DNA of 21,358 nt from JBFMAE01 sp040756085 (GTDB lineage Bacteria; Desulfobacterota; BSN033; UBA1163). Shown here piece by piece: positions 1-6,947 of this stretch (position 1 is its first letter; the number at the start of each line of letters is the position of its first letter). Made by a program: the position numbers and the translations under genes. Under the pieces are notes generated by a model. The model did not search any database, was not told the origin of the DNA, and saw only the letters and a list, made by a program, of their open reading frames with translations. Where the stretch lies: the NCBI GenBank assembly GCA_040756085.1, contig JBFMAE010000207.1:1-21358 (forward strand), in the 5' to 3' direction.

Positions 1-534
1 GAAAAAGGGATGGCCTTTCGTAAGAATGAATTCTTTAAAGAAGCCGATCCGGAAGATTTAACCATTGTTAAAGAACTTGAAGAGAAGGCTTTTGAAAAGA
101 TCGGCTTCTCCATTCCTGTTGATGGCATAGAAAAAAGATTAGACCTCATGGTGGAGAGCTCCTTTTGGGATCGCGTCCATGAGAAATGTATTGGATGCAG
201 AATATGTACTTATCTCTGCCCCACTTGCCATTGTTTCGATATAGTTGATGAAGCTTCCAACGATAAAGGCAAACGTATGAGAAATTGGGATTCCTGCCTT
301 TCACCTCTTTATTCTCTGGAAACTTCGGGACATAATCCAAGACCAACTATCCGTGAAAGGACTCGACAAAGGTTAATGCATAAGTTTAACTATTATCCGA
401 AGAGTTTTGGTCAAGTCGCCTGTGTGGGTTGTGGACGATGTATCATTTATTGTCCAGTCCATTTCGATATCCGAGAAGCGATCTTTTGGACATCTCCTAA
501 AAGACTCAAGAGATTCGTAGGGGAAAAGATATAA
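1..534 (+). CDS. Two-[4Fe-4S] electron-transfer subunit (sulfhydrogenase beta / AsrA-like), 5' end outside window
   Basis: The reading frame is open from base 1 and an in-frame ATG occurs only at 10. The gene probably begins upstream, because family members are normally about 330-350 residues and only about 177 are visible here. Two ferredoxin-type motifs are present: CIGCRICTYLCPTCHCFD (about nt 187-240) and CVGCGRCIIYCPVHFDI (about nt 421-471). The CPTCHCFD form is typical of the C-terminal dicluster domain in sulfhydrogenase/hydrogenase beta subunits and anaerobic sulfite reductase subunit A. The product is probably cytoplasmic and passes electrons between a catalytic partner and the flavoprotein encoded 7 bases downstream. 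The catalytic partner would lie upstream and cannot be seen, so the specific complex is not determined. Confidence 0.85.
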   Translation, partial: EKGMAFRKNEFFKEADPEDLTIVKELEEKAFEKIGFSIPVDGIEKRLDLMVESSFWDRVHEKCIGCRICTYLCPTCHCFDIVDEASNDKGKRMRNWDSCLSPLYSLETSGHNPRPTIRERTRQRLMHKFNYYPKSFGQVACVGCGRCIIYCPVHFDIREAIFWTSPKRLKRFVGEKI

Positions 535-541
535 CGAGCCC

Positions 542-1381
542 ATGAAGAATCCATATCTTCCCATTCCAATGGTGGTCAAAAAGGCTTATGTCGAGACTAC
601 GGACCGGATGCTCCGGACCCTTGAGATGTGTTTTCTGAATGAAGCAGACGAACGGACTTTCCATTTTATTCCCGGCCAGTTCTGTGAACTCTCCATTCTT
701 GGAAAAGGGGAAGCCCCTTTCGGAATTGCCTCCTCACCTACAGAAAATGGTTCTCTGAAATTCACCATTAATAAAGCAGGGGTGGTCACCACTGCCTTCC
801 ATCAGATTGAAGAGGGTATAGAGGTTGGTATTCGAGGACCTCTGGGCAATGGATACCCCATTGATCTTTTTGAGGGGAAGAATATTTTGGTGATTGGAGG
901 GGGATTTGCTTTTACCACCTTGCGATCCTTGATCACCTATTTCCTTCACCCACAAAACCGATCTAAGGTAAATGAGATCACCGTCATTTATGGAGCAAGA
1001 ATGCCGGGCCTCCTTCTCTATAAGGAAGAATTGGCAGAATGGGAGAAGAGGAGTGATTTAAAATTAGTGGTAACGGTGGACTGGGAAGATAAGGATTGGA
1101 AGGGAAAGGTGGGACTCGTCCCAAATGTGCTGGAAGAGGTAGCTCCTTCTTCAGAAAATACTTATGCAGTCATCTGCGGGCCTCCGATCATGATCAAGTT
1201 CACCTTTCCTAAATTGATGGCTCTCCGATTTCCCGACGAACGTATCTATACCTCTTTGGAACGGAGGATGAAATGTGGCATCGGGAAATGTGGCCGATGT
1301 AACATCGGCCATCTCTTTGTTTGTAAGAATGGACCTGTCTTCAATTATGCCCAATTAAAAAAGCTGCCAAAAGACTACTGA
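542..1381 (+). CDS. FAD/NAD(P)-binding [2Fe-2S] oxidoreductase subunit (sulfhydrogenase gamma / AsrB / dihydroorotate dehydrogenase electron-transfer type)
   Basis: The protein has 279 residues. An N-terminal ferredoxin-reductase FAD domain carries the PGQFCEL and PFGIASSP segments. A nucleotide-binding domain follows with VIGGGFAF and the CGPPIM motif. A C-terminal [2Fe-2S] motif has Cys 245, 250, 253 and 261 (C-x4-C-x2-C-x7-C). Length and domain order match the subunit that exchanges electrons with NAD(P)H in sulfhydrogenases and sulfite reductases. It starts 7 bases after the stop of the dicluster iron-sulfur gene, so the two are almost certainly co-transcribed and form one module. About 470 bp then separate it from the next gene, so it probably ends its operon. 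The NADH or NADPH preference and the terminal partner cannot be read from the sequence. Confidence 0.88.
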   Translation: MKNPYLPIPMVVKKAYVETTDRMLRTLEMCFLNEADERTFHFIPGQFCELSILGKGEAPFGIASSPTENGSLKFTINKAGVVTTAFHQIEEGIEVGIRGPLGNGYPIDLFEGKNILVIGGGFAFTTLRSLITYFLHPQNRSKVNEITVIYGARMPGLLLYKEELAEWEKRSDLKLVVTVDWEDKDWKGKVGLVPNVLEEVAPSSENTYAVICGPPIMIKFTFPKLMALRFPDERIYTSLERRMKCGIGKCGRCNIGHLFVCKNGPVFNYAQLKKLPKDY

Positions 1382-1510
1382 TGAGTGTGTCTATAATCTT
1401 AAAAATACCCTAGATGGATAGCCCAAGAATTTCCTTTGGGATGTTTTAATAGGTCCTATCATCATCCGGAAGGATATTCTGCCTGGCCTTTTGAAATAAA
1501 AGAGTAATGT

Positions 1511-1598
1511 CTCAGTTATGTGGGGTAGGGGCGACTTTAGTCGCCCTAATATAGGGAGGCTAAAGCCTCCCCTACCCTGATGTTCCCCTATAACTGAG
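1511..1598. repeat. Nested palindromic repeat element (family A), 88 bp
   Basis: Outer 9-bp perfect inverted repeats, CTCAGTTAT (1511-1519) and ATAACTGAG (1590-1598), enclose GGGGTAGGGG facing CCCCTACCC. Inside are two near-perfect palindromes: GGGCGACTTTAGTCGCCC (1529-1546) and GGGAGGCTAAAGCCTCCC (1554-1571). The whole unit could fold into a cruciform or a double hairpin. A 23-base part, 1554-1576, recurs exactly at 14325-14347, so it belongs to a dispersed family and is not a private regulatory hairpin. Confidence 0.8.
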
Positions 1599-1744
1599 GG
1601 ATTACCCATAAAATAACTAACAAAGCCGCATTGGACAGGTTTGGAAGCATCCCTGTCTGATAGGATTTATGCAACAACAGGGTAAATATTCCTAAGAGTT
1701 CCAGGCCTTGGGCAATAGTACATAAATATTTTTTCTAAATTTTC

Positions 1745-1772
1745 TTGACTACCGAGCATCTTTGAGTATATT
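1745..1772 (+). promoter_or_regulatory. Candidate sigma70-type promoter of the molybdoenzyme operon
   Basis: TTGACT at 1745-1750 and TATATT at 1767-1772 are separated by 16 bp. This is a good match to a housekeeping promoter, located about 75 bp before the ATG at 1849. It is called from sequence match only. Confidence 0.4.
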
Positions 1773-1848
1773 CATGAGGTAACTCTGGTCTACAAATCTC
1801 CGTTTGAATATTCACTACGTTCAAGAAAAACAGATTGAAAAAAGGATT

Positions 1849-4176
1849 ATGTCCGGATCAAAAGAAAAGAAACCAAATAGGTTAAGCTTTAACAGAAGGA
1901 AATTTCTTAAGTTATCAGCGTTCACAAGTGCAGCAGTGGGAGCGCACCAGATTATAGGACCGTTCCACACCCCTATCGCTTTGCCTCTTCAGAAAAACAC
2001 TCAGAATGCTACCGAGGAAAAATGGACGGCTACCTCTTGCATGAATTGTCCAGCTCGCTGCGGAATTCGAGTAAGGATAGTAAATGGCAAGGCCATAAAG
2101 ATCACCGGAAATCCATTCTCTCTGGTTTCGGAGGGTAAGGTCTGTCCCCGTGCACACATCGGTCTTCAAGTATTATATGATCCTGGTCGGATTTATTCCC
2201 CCTTAAAAAGAATCAATAAAGAAAAAGGAAAGGGGGTAGATCCTCAATGGATCTCAATACCGTGGGATCAAGCCTTAGAGGAGGTGGTTCACCGTCTAAA
2301 ATCAATCAGAGATCGCGCTCAGGCACACAAGCTTACCCTTTTTTGGGGACTGAATACGATCAGTAGCGAGGATTTAATCTTCCGGTTTGCAGATGCCTTT
2401 GGAACTCCAAATCTTATTTCTGGAAATGGTCTGGATACCGAGACTGAAAAATCAGGTAACTGGATGGCAGATGGGCATTACAGCCACACGGCTTATGATC
2501 TTGACCATACCAATTATATCCTTGCCTTTGGCGCCGACATGCTGGAATCGTGCAAGCCTCTCTCTCGATTCTTAAGAAAATGGGGAAGACTGAGACGGGA
2601 AAAACCAAATCGCGCAAAAGTTGCGGTCATCCATCCAAGGTACTCCGTTACCGCTGCTAAGTCTGATGAGTGGATACCTATCCATCCGGGGACGGACGCG
2701 GCTCTGGCCATGGCCATTGCTCATGTCATCATCAGTGAAGAGCTTTATGAAAAAACTTTTGTTCATCATTGGACAGCGGGATTCGATTTATATAGAAAAT
2801 GGGTGCTCAGCCAATATAGCCCTAAGATTGTATCAAAAATAACTGGCATTCCTCCTGAGACGATTCAGCGAATCGCAAGAGAATTTGCCCAGACCAAACC
2901 AGCCATTGCCTTGAGAGGGAAAGAATCTATTGACTGGCCTCATGGATCATATGCAAGCTATGCTATATTCTGTCTTAACGCTTTGGTAGGAAATATTGAC
3001 GTCCCCGGTGGTGTCCTTTATCAAGAGAATCCAAAATATAAAGAAATGCCACCTTTGGTTGAGGATGATATTGCCAAAAGAGGTAAGGCACAGCCAAGCC
3101 TCGATTTCCGGGGGACAGTTAAATTTCCTTCTGCCAAGGTCGTTACGAACCAGATACCAGAATCTTTATTAGGAGATGTCCCTTATCCCATAGAGATAGC
3201 GATCGGTTTTAATAGCAACTTCAATATTTCTGCTCCGGGGACTGGAAGGTGGGATACGGCTTTAAAAAAATTACCCTATTATGTTCATATTTCTCCTTTT
3301 ATCAGTGAAATGGCCCAGTATGCTGATCTGATTTTACCAACCACCACTTTTTTAGAAGAATGGGGCTATGACCATTCTCCCGCGGGGTCAGGTTTTTCCG
3401 AAGTCAAAATCAAACAACCCGTGGTCAAACCCCGGGGTCACACACGGTCTATTATCGATATCATTTTTGAAATCTCGAAGAGGCTGAAGGGAGGGGTTGC
3501 ACAATCTTTTGCCAATTTCGGCGAGGATTCCGAAGGATTTGTTAAATTCCGGACTTCGACACTGATGCCATGGAAAGAACTTCTTTCAAAAGGAGTTTGG
3601 ATAGGAAAAGAATACGAATACAAGAAGTATCACCGTATTTTCAATACCCCTTCTAAAAAATTTGATTTTTTTTCGGGGAACCTTAAATCCTTACTCTCCA
3701 AAATGGGAAAGACGGGAAAAGAAGATTTAGACTGCTTACCCCACTACAAAGAGGTAAAGTTTTTAGGGGAAAAGGGAGAATACCCCTTGATATTACTTCC
3801 TTATCAGCCTTTACTGGTCATAGAGAACGGAAGCCAGAATTATCCATGGGCCCAGGAGATATTCCTGCCCATGCTCGGTATGGGCTGGGACACTCTGGTA
3901 GAAATAAATAGCGAAACAGCAAAGACCTTGAAAATCAAGAATGGCCAAATGGTATGGGTAGAATCTCCGTTCCAGAAGATAAAGGCAAGGACGAAGTTTT
4001 CTGAGAGGGTCCACCCACAAGTGGTGGCTATTCCTCTTGGCCAGGGGCATTACTCATATGGTCAATGGCAAAAGGATATGGGTGTGAATCCCAATGAAAT
4101 CATCGGTGTCGATTATGACTCGATCAGTGGGCAGGCAGTCTTTTTTAACACAAGGGTTAAGGTCTACCCCGCCTAA
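1849..4176 (+). CDS. Tat-exported molybdopterin oxidoreductase, catalytic subunit (PsrA/PhsA/TtrA/ArrA superfamily)
   Basis: The protein has 775 residues from the ATG at 1849, which has AGGA just upstream; a TTG at 1804 would add 15 residues but lacks a ribosome binding site. A twin-arginine motif (NRRKFLKL, about residues 15-22) and a hydrophobic stretch suggest export of the folded enzyme. The [4Fe-4S] ligands are Cys 64, 67, 71 and 99 (SCMNCPARC and GKVCPRAH). The molybdopterin domains follow, including a G-x-D-P-like cofactor region and a C-terminal dinucleotide-binding domain (about 640-775). Counted from the GTPN motif (residues 185-188), the Mo-ligand position held by Cys in arsenate/polysulfide-type enzymes appears to be Asp196 (GNGLDTETEKSG). 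It heads an operon with a four-cluster iron-sulfur subunit and an NrfD anchor, as expected for a periplasmic respiratory CISM complex. The substrate is unknown; polysulfide, tetrathionate, arsenate or a Mo-independent quinone-reductase role cannot be separated here. Confidence 0.88.
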   Translation: MSGSKEKKPNRLSFNRRKFLKLSAFTSAAVGAHQIIGPFHTPIALPLQKNTQNATEEKWTATSCMNCPARCGIRVRIVNGKAIKITGNPFSLVSEGKVCPRAHIGLQVLYDPGRIYSPLKRINKEKGKGVDPQWISIPWDQALEEVVHRLKSIRDRAQAHKLTLFWGLNTISSEDLIFRFADAFGTPNLISGNGLDTETEKSGNWMADGHYSHTAYDLDHTNYILAFGADMLESCKPLSRFLRKWGRLRREKPNRAKVAVIHPRYSVTAAKSDEWIPIHPGTDAALAMAIAHVIISEELYEKTFVHHWTAGFDLYRKWVLSQYSPKIVSKITGIPPETIQRIAREFAQTKPAIALRGKESIDWPHGSYASYAIFCLNALVGNIDVPGGVLYQENPKYKEMPPLVEDDIAKRGKAQPSLDFRGTVKFPSAKVVTNQIPESLLGDVPYPIEIAIGFNSNFNISAPGTGRWDTALKKLPYYVHISPFISEMAQYADLILPTTTFLEEWGYDHSPAGSGFSEVKIKQPVVKPRGHTRSIIDIIFEISKRLKGGVAQSFANFGEDSEGFVKFRTSTLMPWKELLSKGVWIGKEYEYKKYHRIFNTPSKKFDFFSGNLKSLLSKMGKTGKEDLDCLPHYKEVKFLGEKGEYPLILLPYQPLLVIENGSQNYPWAQEIFLPMLGMGWDTLVEINSETAKTLKIKNGQMVWVESPFQKIKARTKFSERVHPQVVAIPLGQGHYSYGQWQKDMGVNPNEIIGVDYDSISGQAVFFNTRVKVYPA

Positions 4177-4212
4177 GCGAGATGAGGAGATAGGGAGATA
4201 GGAACTGAAAGA

Positions 4213-4242
4213 ACGATGAACTGTAAACAATAAGTTCATCGT
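4213..4242 (+). repeat. Stem-loop between molybdoenzyme and iron-sulfur subunit genes
   Basis: Perfect 10-bp arms ACGATGAACT (4213-4222) and AGTTCATCGT (4233-4242) surround a 10-base loop. It is followed by degenerate CATTGTTCATTG repeats and has no T-run, so it is not an obvious terminator. It could act as an mRNA processing or stability element that sets subunit ratio, or be a dispersed intergenic repeat. Confidence 0.5.
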
Positions 4243-4289
4243 CCATTGTTCATTGTCCAAATTATAGAGGCACGGACACGAGGTGAAGG

Positions 4290-4976
4290 ATGCCAAGATG
4301 GGGAATGGTGATTGACTTGGACAAATGCGTTGGCTGCCAGGCATGTACCATTGCTTGTAAGGCAGAAAACAATGTCCCCCATGGTTCACCTGAGGAGCAA
4401 AGATTGAGGAGAGAGATCTACTGGAACAAGGTGATCGCCGTGACCACTGGTAAATATCCTCAGGTCAATACAGAACTCATTCCTATGCCATGCATGCATT
4501 GTGACCAGGCTCCCTGTGTCACCGTTTGTCCAGCAAAGGCGACCTACCGTCGTGGAGACGGGATCATCGTGCAGGATTTCAGAAGATGTATCGGATGCAA
4601 ATATTGCATCGTGGCCTGCCCCTATGGGGCAAGAAGTTTCAATAGCAAAGAACAGGAAGAAAAGGAGTACCACCGACAAGATTCACCCCCTGACCGCAGT
4701 GTTTGGGGACCCTGGCCATTCCCTTCCAGAACCCATGGAGTAGTCGAGAAGTGCACCTTCTGTTTCCATAGGATAGATCAGGGGATGAAAGAAAGTAAAA
4801 AGATAGGGAAAGAAGTGGTACCAGCCTGTGTGGAGGATTGTCCGGCAAGGGCCAGAAGCTTCGGAGACTTGGACGATACACGTAGTGAGGTATCCCGCCT
4901 GTTATCTTCAAGAGGTTGGATCAGACTTCGGGAGGAGCTGGATACAAAATGCAAAGTCTATTATCTCCTTAAATGA
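4290..4976 (+). CDS. Four-[4Fe-4S] electron-transfer subunit (PsrB/TtrB/DmsB family)
   Basis: The protein has 228 residues. Four cysteine groups are visible in the usual DmsB/NrfC order: CVGCQACTIACK near the N-terminus, CMHCDQAPCVTVCPAKA, CIGCKYCIVACPYGA, and a final group split between CTFCFHR and ACVEDCPARA. Family members act as the electron wire between the Mo subunit and an NrfD-type membrane anchor. The gene lies between exactly those two partners. It has no signal peptide, consistent with co-export bound to the Tat substrate encoded upstream. The downstream gene's GAGG ribosome binding site overlaps its TGA stop. Family assignment is secure; the substrate of the complex is not defined by this subunit. 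Confidence 0.93.
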   Translation: MPRWGMVIDLDKCVGCQACTIACKAENNVPHGSPEEQRLRREIYWNKVIAVTTGKYPQVNTELIPMPCMHCDQAPCVTVCPAKATYRRGDGIIVQDFRRCIGCKYCIVACPYGARSFNSKEQEEKEYHRQDSPPDRSVWGPWPFPSRTHGVVEKCTFCFHRIDQGMKESKKIGKEVVPACVEDCPARARSFGDLDDTRSEVSRLLSSRGWIRLREELDTKCKVYYLLK

Positions 4977-4987
4977 GGTCCTTTTAG

Positions 4988-6184
4988 GTGAATTTAACTT
5001 TTACAACCATAGAAGGAAAATCACGAGGTTTTTCAATATTAACAGCGACGCTTGCTGCCCTATCGCTGATTGGATTCATCAGTTTTATGATCAGCTATAT
5101 CAAAGGTCACCATGTCCTTGGAACTAGCAATATCATCCCCTGGGGGATGCCCATTATTATTACGATTTACCTGATAGGACTGAGTGCAGGTTCCCTCATC
5201 CTTTCCTCTCTGACTTATGTCTTTAGGAAAGAGGAGTATCGGCCAATTTCCAGGATGGCAGTTTTTTTGGCTATCGTATTGATCTTTGGTGCGATGTTAG
5301 GAATTGCCCTGGATTTGGGAAGACCTGAGAAGAGCTGGCGACTATTCATGTTTTTTATTTTGAATAATATGCGTTCGATGTTTGCCGTCAATGGAATCCT
5401 ATATGGAGGATATTTTATCATCGCCCTTATTTATCTCGGGCTTATTTTTGTGGAGAAATCGAAGTCTACCAGGATGATGGGCATCATCGCTATTTTTTGG
5501 GCTGCTCTCGTTCATATGGGCACAGGAGCGATATTTGGGTTCATCGCTACCCGACCTATCTTCTATTCACCAATAAAGCCCTTCGAATTTCTTGCTGCAG
5601 CCATGGTATCTGGACTGGCATTATTGATCATCGCGGTCATTTCTGTTTTTAAGTTTGTCAAAAGAGAATTTGATAGAAATATTATTTTCTCCTTAAGTAA
5701 ATTGCTGTTCGCCTTGATTATTGCCCTGTTGATCCTTGTCTGGGTGGACAAGTTGACCCATCTTTATCCACCCCATCGAGAAGCTACGATCTGGCTGCTG
5801 ACTGGACCTTTTTCTTGGATCTTCTGGGGATTACAAGTGGGATGCGCTTATATTTTGCCCATCCTTTTGTTGATCTATCCCCGATCCAAGAGGACGATAA
5901 AAGGGGTGATGGGTGCGTCATTTTTAGTCATCATTGGTATATTTGGAGAAAGGTTTGGCCTGGTCATTCCTGGAACAGCCCATCCCTTACCTTTCTATCC
6001 AGGGAAAATTGAAGGTGTCTGGGGAGCAGTAGGCTCTTTCCCTTTCACACCCATCGAAACACTGATGTCACTTGGGATATTCGCCCTCATGGGATTATTC
6101 TTCCTTTTAGGATTAAAAAATTTAGAGCTATTACCGGTTTATGAAAGTGGGGACCAAACACACATACCACCAGAGAAAGGCTGA
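4988..6184 (+). CDS. NrfD/PsrC-type quinone-interacting membrane anchor
   Basis: The protein has 398 residues starting at GTG 4988, with GAGG at 4975-4978 giving a 9-base spacer. It is strongly hydrophobic throughout, with roughly nine to ten predicted membrane helices; examples are LAALSLIGFISFMISYI, IPWGMPIIITIYLIGLSAG and the C-terminal LMSLGIFALMGLFFLLGL. The early SAGSLILSS segment after helix 2 is typical of the NrfD/PsrC superfamily, whose members exchange electrons with menaquinone or ubiquinone without haem. Its position directly after the molybdoenzyme and iron-sulfur genes completes a three-subunit complex. No cytochrome c subunit is encoded beside it, unlike Qrc or alternative complex III clusters. 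Confidence 0.9.
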   Translation: MNLTFTTIEGKSRGFSILTATLAALSLIGFISFMISYIKGHHVLGTSNIIPWGMPIIITIYLIGLSAGSLILSSLTYVFRKEEYRPISRMAVFLAIVLIFGAMLGIALDLGRPEKSWRLFMFFILNNMRSMFAVNGILYGGYFIIALIYLGLIFVEKSKSTRMMGIIAIFWAALVHMGTGAIFGFIATRPIFYSPIKPFEFLAAAMVSGLALLIIAVISVFKFVKREFDRNIIFSLSKLLFALIIALLILVWVDKLTHLYPPHREATIWLLTGPFSWIFWGLQVGCAYILPILLLIYPRSKRTIKGVMGASFLVIIGIFGERFGLVIPGTAHPLPFYPGKIEGVWGAVGSFPFTPIETLMSLGIFALMGLFFLLGLKNLELLPVYESGDQTHIPPEKG

Positions 6185-6186
6185 AA

Positions 6187-6693
6187 TTGAATTCTTTACG
6201 ATTTAAAGACAGGATGACCCGCCGCGACTTTTTGAAGGGAATTCGGCCCAAGAATGATGTGATTCCTACCATCAACAAAGAAAAATGTAGCGGTTGCGGC
6301 CTCTGTGCAGTGGATTGCCCAACAGGAGCTTTAACCATTTTGCAAAGCGGAAAAGAGAATACATATCAACTCTTTTTCCAACATGATTTTTGTAATTCCT
6401 GTGGCATTTGTGAGAAATCCTGTCCGGAGAAATGCCTCCAATTGGAGCGAGTACTTGAACAGGATAGAATAGGGAAGACCACGGAAATCATTTTTGAGGA
6501 TAAGATCCTACAGTGTATTGGATGTGGTATTCCCCTATTTCCTCAAGCGATGATAAAGAATTTAAAATCTAAGATTTTTATAACCCAGGGGCCTACCTGG
6601 CCGTTTGATCTTTGCCCTTCCTGCAGAATCAAAACTCAGTTTGAGAGAGAAATGGTTGGAAAAAGCAAGGGGATAAGGACAGATCGATTTTGA
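6187..6693 (+). CDS. Ferredoxin-like protein with two [4Fe-4S] motifs and a C-terminal CxxC pair
   Basis: The protein has 168 residues from TTG 6187, supported by AAAGG at 6176-6180 with a 6-base spacer; an internal ATG at 6214 is poorly spaced. Two ferredoxin clusters have Cys 34, 37, 40, 44 and Cys 69, 72, 75, 79. After them come CIGC (110-113) and CPSC (143-146), which could bind zinc or another iron site. Residues 11-18 read TRRDFLKG, a perfect twin-arginine consensus, but no hydrophobic stretch follows, so the motif may be vestigial or serve chaperone binding. The gene begins 2 bases after the NrfD stop, so it belongs to the same transcript. It probably links the membrane complex to the HdrD-like protein downstream; that role is inference. 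Confidence 0.82.
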   Translation: MNSLRFKDRMTRRDFLKGIRPKNDVIPTINKEKCSGCGLCAVDCPTGALTILQSGKENTYQLFFQHDFCNSCGICEKSCPEKCLQLERVLEQDRIGKTTEIIFEDKILQCIGCGIPLFPQAMIKNLKSKIFITQGPTWPFDLCPSCRIKTQFEREMVGKSKGIRTDRF

Positions 6694-6703
6694 GAAATAC
6701 GGA

Positions 6704-6937
6704 ATGGAAACTTCCTTTAGACCCATAGCTATTTTTGTAGAATTAGCCATATTAATGGGAATTATTTATTCCCTTCTCAGCGGGGGAAAGTTTGTCCTAT
6801 TTGACTTTGGTTTGGACCAAAAATACTATCCCTTTATAAAATGGGTATTGATGATCATGGGCTGTTTAGCATTGGTCTTCTTTGCTGCCCACTTGATTAC
6901 GTTTTATCCCCGTATCTTACCTTTGTTTAGCTTTTAA
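6704..6937 (+). CDS. Small two-helix membrane protein, unknown function
   Basis: The protein has 77 residues. Two hydrophobic stretches (about residues 7-27, FRPIAIFVELAILMGIIYSLL, and 45-68 around IKWVLMIMGCLALVFFAAHLI) indicate a helical hairpin in the membrane. It sits 10 bases after the ferredoxin gene and 10 bases before the HdrD/NarI fusion, so it is co-transcribed with redox genes. There are no cysteine motifs and no recognisable domain. A small accessory or assembly subunit of the adjacent membrane complex is the simplest reading. The ribosome binding site is weak (GAGA), but the tight packing supports it as a real gene. Confidence 0.65.
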   Translation: METSFRPIAIFVELAILMGIIYSLLSGGKFVLFDFGLDQKYYPFIKWVLMIMGCLALVFFAAHLITFYPRILPLFSF

Positions 6938-6947
6938 GGCCGATAAG

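Larger units (their letters stand above)
1382..1848. other. Intergenic region with an 88-bp nested palindromic repeat and a promoter
   Basis: No credible gene is seen in this 467-bp stretch. It holds a weak hairpin at about 1422-1441 (CCCAA/TTGGG followed by ATGTTTT) that might end the preceding operon. It also holds a nested palindromic repeat at 1511-1598 and a sigma70-like promoter at 1745-1772, both listed separately. The open frame does extend upstream of 1849 to a TTG at 1804, but that codon has no ribosome binding site at a usable distance. No tRNA or recognisable riboswitch was found by eye. Confidence 0.6.

Noticed and set aside
4054..4389. 111-codon minus-strand frame between the Mo and Fe-S subunits
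   Set aside because: It overlaps two well-supported genes and low-complexity intergenic DNA, with no homology-like pattern.
1849..6184. Qrc or alternative complex III cluster
   Set aside because: Both have a multihaem cytochrome c subunit beside the Mo-like subunit; none is encoded in this window.
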